A DNA stretch of 64,000 nt, from NCBI RefSeq assembly GCF_030704535.1, contig NC_081822.1, forward strand, positions 2,595,001 to 2,659,000, read 5' to 3'. Numbering within the stretch: position 1 is the stretch's first letter; the number at the start of each line of letters is the position of its first letter. Below are positions 10,401 to 20,149 of this stretch, piece by piece. This DNA comes from Vitis vinifera (lineage: Eukaryota > Streptophyta > Magnoliopsida > Vitales > Vitaceae). Both the position numbers and the translations under genes were made by a program. The notes below the pieces were generated by a model. The model searched no databases. It was not told the DNA's origin and worked only from the letters and a program-made list of their open reading frames with translations.

Positions 10401-12272
10401 TACCGAAAGCTAAGTGCACATTTCTTAATTTAGGGGTAACAATTTTTGATACCACGCAATAATACAACTCGAAAATGATATGAATTTTAGAAGTTCGAAT
10501 TTGGTATAATTGTGTTTGTGTTGGAATTGTATCAACTCAAACAATTCGTTTAACAAACAGGCCATGTTTGGGTTTGATTGCTTAACTTGTCTAACCCATT
10601 TATTTGTTTGTGGCAAAATGACTTATTTACTTAATTGTATCCAAATGACCCATTTATGACTCGTTCAAACCACATAAATTTATTAATTTTATATATTTAA
10701 AAATGATAAAAAATTAAAAGTATTTTTTTAATTATAAATATCATATAGATAGAAAAAGGAATAATGTAAGTAAAATTTTATATATTTCATTATAAGGATT
10801 AAAAATGTTTTATAGTCAAAAAATGAAATAAAATTATAAACAAGTGTAAAATTAAAATTTTAATTTTTTTATATTACAAACATGTTGTAATTAAAATTAA
10901 ATAATTAACTTAATTAAGATTTAAAAAGAATTAAAACTTAAAAATAAAAGCAACTAAAAAGTATTTTATAATAATACATTTATAAATTTAAAATTTTAAA
11001 TAGGTTAAAGTGTGTAGAATCGTCTTAACATGTTCGATGGGTTAAAATTCTATCAAGGGTTTAACGGGTTAGAATCATATTGATTGGTTATTTGTGTCAA
11101 TTCATATACTGTTCAATTTAACCCATTTATTGAACAGGTTAAATAGGTCGTGTTGTGTTACCCTTGTGATAGATAGGTTTTGTTTGTGTCAGATCATTCA
11201 GACATGATTGGTAAACAGGGTTGTATTCGAGTTGAGTAAATTTTCACCATTTCTCACCTCAGCATTATACGAACCCTACACGACATAACCCATTGCTACT
11301 TTATTTCTTAACCTAAGCTATGCTAGAGTTGACTTCTGGTTTGCTGCTTGGTTATTTGTTAATGCCAATATAATAGATTTTGTATATTATAAATGATATA
11401 CAATTCTTAGAATGAGGTAAGTCAGCTTAGCCAATTCCTAAGTCAAGCCTGATCTTGCCATGGTTAGTATGTTAAATTCCTGTTTGACTCTGAATTATTA
11501 AAATCTCCCTTTCAAGTGAGGATGGTTCTCCTTGCTTTCTCCATAGCTTTTGTGTGGCAATGGTGTTGGGAATAGGTTGGTTTCCTCTCCTCGTCGAGTT
11601 CTTTTTATGAGTACATGTAAAACTTTGCTCTATTGATATAAGTTTCACCTCTTTTAAGTCCGTGGGAGAGAAATATTTCACTGATTTAGAAGGTAGGACA
11701 ACCTGCAAAAACTGGAACATGTTTCTCTTTTTCTTTCCCCCAGCTGGAGTGCTATGCAAGAGAATGTCCAGAAAAAGTTGATATTTTTGAATAAATATAC
11801 TTAAAAAAAACTGATGGCATTTTTGGCAGTTGCAAGAAAAATAAAATCAAGTATAGGAGATACTGCAATTTAGAACACCTTTAAACATTTCCATATGCAT
11901 GTTCTTGCTTGGAGCAATATGATGCATCCTTCTAACATGTCTTTTTTGGTGAATACATAGAATGCTGATGTGAAAATATTCTAATAATTGGGGATGGGCA
12001 AGATTGCTACCAGATATCTCATCCCTGAGCTTGCAGGTGCCCGTCTGACACCTAAGCTTTGCAGTCGTGTGGCAGATGCATTTGTGAGCAAATATGGGAA
12101 ATATGCTGGTTGGGCACAAACTCTACTCTTCATTGCTGAATTACCTTCACAAAAGACAATTCTACCACCAAAATTTTGGGCTATTGAGGAGAATAAAGAC
12201 ACTAACATAAAAGCTAGTACAACAGGTAATGGACCTTGTGGTAGTAGCCTGAGTATAACTAAAAGTTGCTAA
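1409..12272 (+). CDS. OGG1: 8-oxoguanine DNA glycosylase/AP lyase OGG1 (3 exons)
   Basis: Removes 8-oxoguanine opposite C from oxidised DNA and nicks the abasic site (nuclear base excision repair). Exons read as 1409-2100, 2826-3036 and 12003-12272, all with GT-AG introns and compatible phases, giving 390 aa; Arabidopsis OGG1 is about 365 aa as I recall. Exon 1 encodes the OGG N-terminal domain, including FPTGQTFRWK and RQDPLECLIQFLCSSNNN. Exon 2 encodes the helix-hairpin-helix LPGVGPKVAACIALF, with Schiff-base lysine K277, followed by PVDTHVW with catalytic D296. Exon 3 continues IATRYLIPELAG to YAGWAQTLLFIAELP. ATG 1409 (MKRRRP) is chosen because plant OGG1 starts MKR; an in-frame ATG at 1382 would add 9 residues. 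Intron 1 is 725 bp. Intron 2 is 8966 bp and packed with LINEs. The C-terminal tail after about residue 350 is poorly conserved, so the exact end is less certain. Confidence 0.93.
3170..3357 (+). mobile_element. LINE 3'-end fragment in OGG1 intron 2
   Basis: The sequence resembles the 3' UTR of the other LINEs here: a pyrimidine-rich stretch, a TACGCCCTATGTACTTTG-type segment, then CTATCAAAAG and a broken A-run. No coding domain remains and no clear target duplication was found. It is probably a 5'-truncated, old insertion in the sense orientation of OGG1. Confidence 0.45.
3670..6470 (+). mobile_element. 5'-truncated LINE retrotransposon with intact target duplications
   Basis: This is a non-LTR retrotransposon in OGG1 intron 2, same orientation as the gene. 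The 16-bp direct repeat AACATTCAAAGGAGCG flanks it exactly (3654-3669 and 6471-6486), and the 3' end is TTATC followed by an A-tail. The endonuclease (ORF1/EN) part is missing, and the open frame runs straight off the truncated 5' end, as expected from incomplete reverse transcription. The perfect duplication and nearly intact frame indicate a fairly recent insertion compared with its decayed neighbours. Confidence 0.95.
3671..6235 (+). pseudogene. LINE ORF2 remnant: reverse transcriptase plus zf-RVT, frameshifted near the end
   Basis: The frame is open from the truncated 5' edge of the element; the GTG at 3743 is an internal codon, not a real start. Landmarks in order: the RELWLKAGDRNTRYFH linker before RT, DKAPGPDGFS, LIPKKGG...FRPISLLGG, LDIEKAYDSINW, GLHQGDPLSPYLF, the catalytic FADD at 4763-4774, GLKINLAKSE, YLGLPLG, and a zf-RVT-like Cys/His segment around 5970-6030. 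The stop at 6233-6235 follows a G-rich run at about 6217-6230. In another frame the usual LINE C-terminus continues (AIQRFKNSFV to DFLEWIASS) up to a TGA at 6349-6351. A one- or two-base slip in the G-run therefore truncated the protein. A 12-G run at about 5199-5210 keeps frame. Confidence 0.93.
7525..7697 (+). mobile_element. LINE 3'-tail insertion (5'-truncated)
   Basis: Begins with the end of a LINE frame (DWLG-type motif), followed by a T-rich 3' UTR with GTTCTTGCC, two CTTGTATGCTTCC-like motifs, TTAATATATTT, and TTTATCTATTAAAAAAA at the 3' end. The layout matches the 3' tails at about 6360-6470 and 18420-18552. It interrupts the minus-strand LINE. A target duplication is not clear. Confidence 0.6.
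8353..9103 (+). mobile_element. LINE 3' fragment with RNase H domain, nested in an older LINE
   Basis: Translation of about 8519-8970 gives a decayed RNase H-like domain: VKLNFDECSLGNLGQFGIGG, LIRDHFGKVLRAFSKP, then VEGDFDVVI and LGNDAAYVLAKHG, with several in-frame stops. It ends in TTTTTATC and a long A-rich tail to 9103. The 11-bp repeat GAARCCCTTTG occurs at 8342-8352 and 9104-9114 and looks like the target duplication. Joining the two sides restores the reading of the older minus-strand RT (KGF to KGF), so this element clearly inserted into it. Confidence 0.8.
9798..9817 (+). mobile_element. 20-bp ultra-short LINE insertion with 14-bp target duplication
   Basis: The 14-mer ATACAACACTTGTT occurs at 9784-9797 and again at 9818-9831. 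Between them lie only 20 bases, GTTATCTATCAAAAAAAACC, which are the very end of a LINE (the ATCTATCAAA terminus and A-tail). It looks like a dead-on-arrival retrotransposition event that copied almost nothing but the tail. Confidence 0.75.
10430..11170. repeat. AT-rich dispersed repeat candidate in OGG1 intron 2
   Basis: An AT-rich core is bounded by short inverted ends (GGGTAACA near 10436 and TGTTACCC near 11155). The flanks contain repeated AACCCATTTAT / GAACAGGTTAAA type words. The organisation suggests a non-autonomous DNA transposon or fold-back element, but no clear target duplication was found. No coding potential was seen. Confidence 0.35.
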
Positions 12273-12982
12273 TGACAACAATATCCTTCTTGAAGTTTGT
12301 TTATTGAGGTTTTGACAACCTGGTTCATTGACTGTAATTATATCATAACTACATTTTTTATCATGTGTATGATTTGTAGTCACAAGAGGTTCATCCGAAG
12401 GTATAGCTCCTTGATGATAACGAGTTGGGAAGACAATTCTTGGTGAAATTTCCAGTGTGAAAGATAATCATTTTTCAATATAATGTCAAATCTACTTTCT
12501 TAAAGCACCAATAGAGACTTGACTACTAGGATTACATATGTGAAATGTCATTTGTTGCTTGACACCCTGTTTCTCTTGGTGCTTTTTCTTTTGGGAATCG
12601 GCATTTTGAATATGGGTAACACTTACAAATTATTGCTTACAACCTTTTTGAAACTAAAAGAATTAGTAACCAATTTCTTGTCTGCTGTAGGTAAAGTGGG
12701 ATATAGCGCAATGGTAGGTGGTAATTGTGAGAACTTATGATTGCAATCTGAGTTTCCTTTCCCTGTAGCACAATTATTGGATTTCTTTATATTAAGTCTC
12801 TAAGTGGATCTTGTAAGTTAGCCTCAGATAAAATTTGGTTAAATTTCATTCTATGTACTATGAATGTTGTTGTTTTATCAGTCGAGATGATAGTCTCGGT
12901 TGGTTCCATTTTTTTGCTTCCTGATGGAGCATTCTCTCTCACATTATATCTATGTTATGTCCTTTTTGTTTAGAAACCATTT
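12273..12982. other. OGG1 3' flank
   Basis: Presumed 3' UTR and downstream DNA of OGG1. No other gene, repeat family or RNA gene could be supported. The left edge of the large palindrome follows. Confidence 0.4.
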
Positions 12983-14143
12983 TGTGGACCCCGCATTTAT
13001 GCACATGTGTTCCCACTCGATGGTGAACACTCCAAAGAGATCAAATGGCGAAGCAAGCTCGAGCTGAACTATCCCATCAATCTGACTCATACTCATCGCG
13101 AACATCTCATAAATTTACTTATTGTGTGGAACAACTCCATCCACCATGTCCCTGATCTCAGCAAATATCTCATGCTCATCTATCTCATATGGGAAATAGA
13201 GTGTCATGAGGCTCATACGATCTGGAGATGATGGAGCGGCCAATGTAAACGTGGAAGTGCCAGGAGCCCATCACTCAACTGCAGTTGGTGGACAAAACGC
13301 TGAAACTCAGCCTCCTGAACAGTACTGAATCTGTCAATGATTCCATCTGAATGCGTCTGTAGCTTCGGTGCTCTCACAAAGTAGTCTGCCAAGCTTATGC
13401 TGTATGGGCGGACATGATAGTCAAATGGTGTGTGAGTCAATTTGACTATCACCCTCTCTTTGCGCAGTCACGCCATGTATCGGTAATTAACCTCAGTAGG
13501 GATGAACCCGAGTCCAAATAGTACATCATGATCAGGGATAGCTATAAACTCATTGGGCCCATACTGACGTCGCCCTAATCCCATGCTAGGAAGAAAAGAC
13601 ATGCTCCTTATTATGTCAAGTACCACTATACTGTTGTACTGATCAAATGACATGCCCACAAAGTCCTCACAAAATTCCTCAATCCGTAGAGTCTGTACCT
13701 CATCAAATGTGAACCCAGTAAAAAACAGGTCATCCTCACTATGACTGATCCGAGGCGCTGGTTCAGAAGAAGCAAACATATCTTCAATAGACCGCACTAT
13801 GATGACCTGCCCATCATGAATGAACTTCACCTTCTGATGAAGGGAAGAATGGATGACTCCAACTCTATGAATCCAAGGTCAGCCCAGTAACAGGTTAAAG
13901 GATGTAGGAATCCTCAAAACCTGAAACAAAGTAAGAAATGTGGTCGGACCTATCAATAACTTGATCTCCAAAGTGCCCATGACCTCCCTCTTAGTGCTAT
14001 CATATGCTTTGATTGTCTAAGTAAATGAACCAAAGTTTGAGGGCACATAGCCAAAAGTAATGGTAGTAGCTAAGGGGTAAACATTCAGGGTCGAGCCATT
14101 GTCCAAAAGGATAGATGAGACTCGGTGGCTTGAACAACCAACT
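12983..14143 (-). pseudogene. Gypsy-type pol fragment (protease plus linker), left arm
   Basis: Read on the minus strand from about 14110, the frame shows a retropepsin-like start (LLDNGSTLNV), then VKFIHDGQVII, DDLFFTGFTFDEVQTL, GLGRRQYGPNEF, GLGFIPTEVNYRYMA, RLTHTPFDYHVRPYSISLAD and a tail toward the linker before RT. I recognise this as the protease and spacer region of a grape-type gypsy element. There are several stops and no RT, integrase or LTR nearby, so it is a dead fragment. Confidence 0.8.
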
Positions 14144-14169
14144 AAGCTGGCAGAGCCACTTGTATTGTA

Positions 14170-15374
14170 TTTTCTGATGATGATTTGCCACCCGAGGGTT
14201 CAAACCATACGCGTTCTCTGTACATCTCAGTTGGTTGTTCAGGTCAATGAGTCCCATCTGTCATTTTGGACAATAGCTCGGCCCTGAACGTCTGCCCCTT
14301 AGCTACTGCCATTGCTCTTGGCTATACACCCTCAGACTTTGGTCCCTCTACTTAGACAGTTAGAGCATATGATAGCACTAAGAGGGAGGTCATGGGCACT
14401 TTGGAGATCGAGTTATTGATAGGTCCAACTACATTTCGTATTCTGTTCCAGGTTTTGAGGATTCCTACATTCTTTAACCTGGGCCGACTTTGGATTCATA
14501 GAGCTAGAGTCATCCTTTCATTAGAAGGTGAAGTTCATTCATGATGGGCAGGTCATCACAGTGCGTTCTATTGGAGATATGTTTGCTTCTTTTGAGCTAG
14601 TGCTTCAGATCAGTCATAGCGGGGATGACCTGTTTTTGACTGGGTTCACGTTTGATGAGGTGCAGACTCTAGGGATTGAGGATTTTTGCAGACTTGGTGG
14701 CCATGTCATTTGATCAGCACAACAATACAGTGGTACTTGACATGATGAGGAACATGTCTTTTCTGCCTAGCATGGGATTAGGGCGACGTTAGTATGGGTC
14801 TAGAGAGTTTATAGCTATCCCTGATCGTGATGTACCATTTGGACTTGGGTTCATCCCTACTAAGGTTGATTATCGATACATGGCGTGACTACGCAAAGAG
14901 AGGGTGAGGGCCCGATTGACTCACACATCATTTGACTATCCTGTTCGCCCATACAGCATGAGCTTGGCAGACTAGTTTGTGAGAGCACCGGAGCTACAAA
15001 CGCATTCAGATGAGATCATTGACAGATTCAGTATTGTTCAGGAGGTTGAGCTTCAACGTTTTGTCCACCGAATGCAGTTGAGTGATGGGGCTCCTGGCAC
15101 TTCCGCGTTTGCATTGGCCGTCCCATCATCTCCAGATCATATGAGCCTCATGACACTCTATTTCCCATATGAGATAGATGAGCATGGGATATTTGCTTAG
15201 ATCGGGGACATGGTGGATGGAACTGTTCCATATGATGAGTACATTGATGAGATGTTCGTGATGAGTACGAGTCAGATTGATGGGATAGTTCAGCCCGAGC
15301 TTGCTTCACCATTTGATCTCTTTGGAGTGTTTGCCATCGAGTAGGAATGCATGTGCATAAATGCGGGGTCCACA
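14170..15374 (+). pseudogene. Gypsy-type pol fragment (protease plus linker), right arm
   Basis: Plus-strand copy of the same segment. It starts slightly further upstream than the left arm (SDDDLPPEGSNHTRSLY at about 14175), then LDNSSALNVCPLATAIA, KFIHDGQVITVRS, DDLFLTGFTFDEVQTLG, GLGRR, TPFDYPVRPYSMSLAD and QPELASPFDLFGVFAIE just before the arm ends. It contains in-frame stops and substitutions different from the left arm, so the two arms have diverged since the inversion-duplication. Confidence 0.8.
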
Positions 15375-16326
15375 CATACCTCTTCTCCTTTTCTGTCTAC
15401 TTATGCCCATGACAGTTGTAGTTTCTTTGACCATGAGCTTCCATATGTTTGTAGTTTCTTTCCCTACCAGTTTGCTTACTTGGCTCTATGCCATCATTTT
15501 GTTGCTTTATGGTTATATAATTTTTGAATTGAAAAACTTGTAAATGATTAAATTTGGATTGTCATATAGCTAACCAATAAAAATATGTGAATATCTATCT
15601 GTGCTCTGCCTATGTGCTAAATTCAGAATTTTTAATCCTGTAGTAAAACTGTGCTATTTTGTTATTCATCAGAGATCTACTACTTCAATATACTCATTCT
15701 TTTTTGCCTTAATTTATGTTAGTCATTGCTTGCTGATCTTGATCATTGTTTGAACTAAGGATCAATTCTTTACTGTAATTGCTAAGCCTGCTTGTCCTAT
15801 TCATACACTTAAGATTCTAGTATGTGTGTACAACTGAGTCGCTTCTCCCTTCTTAGATGCACTTGATAAGCTTTTTCTGAATATCAACATTGTTATGTGT
15901 AGCACTGTGTTAAAATTAGGATAAAGCTACATGTAAAAGTGGTAGGAGAAAAATATTGAAATTAAACTTCCTTGAAGTGAAGTTGATCTAAAGTAGATAA
16001 TAGTGTTTTGACATGAAATTGAGAAATATTGTTGAAAATTAGAAAGATCTCAAGTATTAACATCTATTTAAAATGATGTTCAACCAATGGACCAGAAAGA
16101 TGTCATATCTACTTTTGGTACATATATATATTAAGCATGCCAAAGTGTGACATAACTATTATATTGAAAGATTTAAATAATTAATGTAAATGATCAATGA
16201 GAAGTCCACAACCAAGTTTTCACCCATTGTGTCAAGGAGTGAATGCTTTGAACCTCATGCTTTCCTTATTGGGATTGCATTAGGTGTTCCCAACGAAGAG
16301 TTAGGAAGTTGCTTCTAGGGTGGTAT
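15375..16326. other. Intergenic, nothing recognised
   Basis: Unique-looking AT-rich DNA between the palindrome and the SINE. Only short chance open frames, no repeat ends or RNA genes recognised. Confidence 0.4.
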
Positions 16327-16341
16327 AACAATGATGTGAGC

Positions 16342-16504
16342 TTCAGTTGGTCCGACCTTGGGTTTGCTCCCCAATGGTCACCAGTTCGAGTCCCCTCAGG
16401 GCCACTGGAGGTTTACCTGGTCGTTAACTTTAGGGCCTCGTGGTATTAGTCGTGGTGCACGTAAGCTCACCCGCACATCCACGGTTATCAAAAAAAAAAA
16501 AAAA
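16342..16504 (+). mobile_element. tRNA-derived SINE with 15-bp target duplication
   Basis: A 163-bp element flanked by the perfect repeat AACAATGATGTGAGC (16327-16341 and 16505-16519), ending in CGGTTATC plus an A-run. A pol III B-box-like AGTTCGAGTCC lies near 16383, about 40 bp after a weak A-box region (TCAGTTGGTCC). The body (GGGCCACTGGAGG, GGTCGTTAAC, GTGGTATTAGTCG) resembles SINEs I remember from grape. It does not fold as a normal tRNA, so it is not annotated as one. Confidence 0.88.
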
Positions 16505-16675
16505 AACAATGATGTGAGCAAATGGTGCCTCAAGGTGGGGAGATTGGCCCTCCTTTGTTAGTTTTGGTGTGATCACAACAATAGGATCTTACGAGAGGAT
16601 GATAACTTGGACAAGTTGTTGAAAGATTTATTGAACTTTCTTTAATTGGTTAATACATCACCTTTATTTGCCCAT

Positions 16676-18100
16676 GAGAGAGAGAGAGAGAACCTGTATT
16701 TATTGGTTCGGGATTCATTGGGGGTTTGACTTTGGATTTTTTGCTTTGCAGAAGGCTTGGGGCATGTGCAGCGCTTGTTTTTCCTGTTTTCTTTTATTTT
16801 TCATCTCTTAGCTCTTCTACACTTCTTGTGTTCTAGGCAAGGTTTGAAAAATCAGTTTTTATCGCCGTTTTTTTTTTGCAAAAAATCAGTTATCGGTGGT
16901 GGCCGATTTCGTTTCGGCCACCAATAATTGGTCATGGGAAAAATCAGTGGAATATTGGAAAAATCGCGAATATATTGACAATTTCCGCTATGGAGTGAAA
17001 TTTTGGTGAAAAATCGGGCATGGGGGCGACGTGTGTGTGGGCAAAGGGCAGTCTCAAAAAAATCAGCGATAAATTAGAGATTTTTTTGAAAAAATGGTTG
17101 ATTTTTCCAAAACCATTTTTTTTAATATTTTTTTTTAATTATTCATTTTTAATTAATCTTTTTTTTTTAAATTTATATAATCATTTTATTTTATATTATC
17201 ATTTTATTTTTAACTACTTTTCATATTTATCTCATTAATCTTATTGTAAAAAATTACTATAACTTCACTCTTAATTTTTTTATTTATCTTTTTAATTTTA
17301 TTTAATTTTAAATGTTTTTAGTTTAAAATATTAAAAATATAATTTTACTCAAAAATGGCTACAATTAAAAAAAAAATAATGAAGTCCTAAATTTTATAAA
17401 TTAAAATTAATTTGATAAGATAAATTATTAATAATTTTAATTATTTAAATAAATTAATGTTAATAGAAAAAATTGTCACCAGATTTGTAATAAGATTTTA
17501 GAAATTAAATCTCTAATAAAATATTTTATATAAATCAATTTAATTTTTTATTTAAAATGTAATAAAACATGTTTTAATAAAAGTAATTTTTAATTTTTAA
17601 AATAAATGAATATAAATATATTAAAGGAATTTAAGCTAATTTTTTATAAAAATTTGATAAATATTACTTATATAAATTACACTTACAAAATAACTTTAAT
17701 ATGTGTATTTTTACTTATTTTATCATTCTTTGAAAGTTTTCTAAACATTTTTATGAATTTTGAACTATTTTTGTTCGATTGATATTTTTGTTAAAATATG
17801 CATTGATATTTTCGATATATCCGTAAAATCTAAGTACCGATATATCCGTATTTACCGATATTTCAAACTTTGGTTCTAAGATACATCCCTTCCTTTTGTT
17901 AGAGAGAGAGAAAGAGAACCTGTATTTATTGGTCCAGGATTCATTGGGAGTTTGCCTTAGGATTTTTTGCTTTGTTGAAGGCTTGGGGCAGGCTAGCATG
18001 TGCTGCGCTTTGTTTTTCCTGTTTTCTTTTATTTTTCATCTCTTGGCGCTCTTTCTATACTTCTTGTGTGCTAGGATGCATCTCCTCCTTTTGTTAGACA
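16676..18100. repeat. About 183-bp tandem duplication, first unit split by a hAT element
   Basis: The sequence GAGAGAGAACCTGTATTTATTGG...GCTTGGGGCA...TTTTATTTTTCATCTCTT...TTGTG(T/C)TCTAGG occurs from about 16676 and again from about 17897. Removing the 1035-bp element and one copy of its 8-bp target duplication (16838-17880) makes the two units directly adjacent with a period near 183 bp. Unit 1 resumes at 17873-17896 (CTTCCTTTTGTTAG), matching the end of unit 2 (CTCCTTTTGTTAG). Confidence 0.8.
16838..17872. mobile_element. Non-autonomous hAT transposon, 1035 bp
   Basis: The terminal inverted repeats are CAAGGTTTGAAA on the left and its near complement TTTCAAACTTTG on the right. The flanking 8-bp repeats GTTCTAGG (16830-16837) and GTTCTAAG (17873-17880) differ at one base, as expected for hAT target duplications. 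The right end contains CCGATATATCCG and ACCGATATTTC subterminal repeats. Read on the minus strand, the right end closely follows the terminus of the coding hAT element at 61941. The interior is very AT-rich and non-coding. Confidence 0.85.
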
Positions 18101-18214
18101 CTCCTTAATCCAATCATCTTATTTGCCCATGATAAGGAATTAATATAAATAGCAATATATTGGATTAGAATGTAGATTTAGGGTGATAAAAATATAATTA
18201 AAAATATTAGGGAC

Positions 18215-18552
18215 ACATTAACTGGAGGGCTGCCCCTTTATGCATTGTTTGGACTGTCTGGAGGGAGAGAAATAGAAGGTGGTTTGAGGATGTGGAAAAT
18301 TCGGATAAAGCGTTAAGATTCTCCTTCTTTTGCTTACTTTTGGAGTGGGTCGGCTGGGCTTAAATGATGCGAATATGTCTATGGTAGACCTAGTCGATGG
18401 GCTTGACTTTATGTGAAGGGGCTTTTGGCCTTCCTTTTTCTTGTATTCTTTTTGTTCTTGCCTTGGTGCCCTTGTATATGACCCGTGTACTTTGGTGGGC
18501 TTTTTGATAGGTGCTCTTAATATATTTATTTGCTTGCTTATCAAAAAAGCAG
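18215..18552 (+). mobile_element. LINE 3' fragment
   Basis: Starts with a LINE C-terminal coding stretch (WRAAPLCIVWTVWRERNRRW, then FEDVEN) followed by stops, the T-rich 3' UTR with TTGTTCTTGCC and GTGTACTTTGGTG, and the TTGCTTATCAAAAAA end. The 5' end is truncated and the target duplication is not evident. Confidence 0.75.
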
Positions 18553-18742
18553 TGGTATCGAAGGATAAACAGATTGATTCTCCTCTAATCATCTTTTAAG
18601 TTCTGTTCTGTAGTTTCTGAAATGTAGTCCTGGATATGCAAATAACATTTTGTGGTGCTTTGTAGCACAAGAATTACTTTAGTTTTTTTAGTTTATGTTA
18701 TTTTATTGATAGGCAAAAGAATAAAATGCATTAAAAGTGTCT

Positions 18743-18907
18743 ATGTTGGACTTTGTGGATTGGTTTGGCTTTAGGTAGGGCACCGTTGCTGTTTTTTGTG
18801 CCATTGCATGGTTTTTTAGCCTTTTGGCTTCTTTGTATACATTGTATATACTTACCCGCACATTTTTTTTGTTGTTAATACAATTATTATTTGCCTATCA
18901 ATTAATA
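18743..18907 (+). mobile_element. 165-bp LINE tail with target duplication
   Basis: The 18-bp repeats AATGCATTAAAAGTGTCT (18725-18742) and AATGCATTAAAAGAGTCT (18908-18925) differ at one base and bracket a LINE terminus. The insert starts with a DFVDWFGFR-like C-terminal motif and ends with TTTGCCTATCAATTAAT. It is a second severe 5' truncation close to the previous one. Confidence 0.7.
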
Positions 18908-19629
18908 AATGCATTAAAAGAGTCTGAAAAGGACTCACTGAAGTACACATGGTTATGTTGGTTAAGAAATATGCATTTCTTCAAAGTGAATGAGAGTAGC
19001 CTTTTTTCCTAATTGCAATGTGTGTTTGCAAGGAAAAAGGTTATAGGTGTGAGTGTATCAAATCCTGATCATGCTTGGCTCTATATCCTTTGGCAATATC
19101 AGGTTGCCCTATGGCATCTTAACTGAAACAGTTTTAAGTTAGTCTTAGGGGTTTGCTTTAAGACTTGAGACATTGTTAGAGTCATTTCTAATTTAACTTT
19201 TACCTTTTTAAAGACAATTTTTTCTTAATGGAAAAGGTAACTTTTATTTATTTATTCTTTTATCTTAATGAAAAAGTCACTTTTTTTAGTTTCTCTTTTC
19301 AACTTTTAACTTTGTTATAATATTCAAATCCAAATTTTCATACAAAATTAAACCATCTTTATTTTTGAAAATTTAGAATAAATCTTAATTTAAAAACTAG
19401 TTAAATTATCCTTATTTTGTGCAATTTGTATGTTTAAAAAAAAAAAGCCAAATATGATTGAAATATGTTTTGTTTTTATTTATTTTTCTCTTGTTTTTTA
19501 AGAAAATATAAATCTAAAATTTTCTCATGAATTGATCACTCAAAAATGAAACCAACAATATAAAAATGAAATTGATATATTTTCTTACTTTTTCAAACTT
19601 GTTGACTACTTATAGATTTTTGGTTGCTA

Positions 19630-19777
19630 TACATGCATGCATGCATACATACATACATACATACATACACACACACACACGCGCATAAGCGTGCGTGCAC
19701 ACACACACATACACATAAGCGTGCGCGCACACACACACATACACATACACACAGACATACATACATACATACATATT
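19630..19777. repeat. Compound ATGC/CATA/CA microsatellite
   Basis: Runs of CATG, then CATA tetranucleotides, then CA dinucleotides interspersed with GCGCATAAGCGTGCG islands that occur twice, then CATA again. Alternating purine-pyrimidine content makes it potentially Z-DNA forming. Open frames read through it (HTHTHKRA) are repeat artefacts. Confidence 0.95.
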
Positions 19778-20149
19778 ATACTTTTCCAAATGTGTTTTTA
19801 ATCAAAATTCTAAAAATTGTTTTGTTTTCCTTTTTTCATAACTTGCACTTGAAAATCTATTAAGAGATTAAACCAAAAATGTCCTTAGTTGTGCAAAATG
19901 TATGGTTGAAAAATTAAAGGGTATTTTAAGATTTGTTGCTGTTTCATTTACAAAGTGACAGAAATTATTGACTTAGATCAACTAATGGTTGAAAAATCAC
20001 ATATTTGTGATATCCAGAGGGCTAAGAAGATATACATTTCTATTCATCTTTTTGGGCATCTACTACTACAGATTTCAAGGGCATTCCTTTCAACTTTATT
20101 CAACTTGATTGGATTTCGATATGTAGTGTCAAAATTGTAATGTCAAGAT

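Larger units (their letters stand above)
12983..15374. repeat. 2.4-kb palindrome of two inverted gypsy pol fragments
   Basis: The sequence entering at 12983 (TGTGGACCCCGCATTTATGC) is the reverse complement of the sequence leaving at 15374. The match continues with mismatches and small indels toward a centre at about 14144-14170. Each arm is about 1.15-1.2 kb and the spacer is under 100 bp. Both arms encode the same segment of a Ty3/gypsy-like polyprotein, transcribed away from the centre. Both outer boundaries stop at the same point of the pol sequence. A read-through transcript would fold into a long hairpin. Confidence 0.93.

Noticed and set aside
13007..13231. Short plus-strand open frame at the left arm of the palindrome
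   Set aside because: It is antisense to the gypsy pol fragment and has no similarity of its own.
16350..16430. tRNA-like segment with a B box
   Set aside because: No cloverleaf could be drawn, and the perfect flanking duplications and A-tail identify it as a SINE.
19624..19863. 79-codon open frame rich in His and Thr
   Set aside because: It is a translation of the CATA/CA microsatellite.
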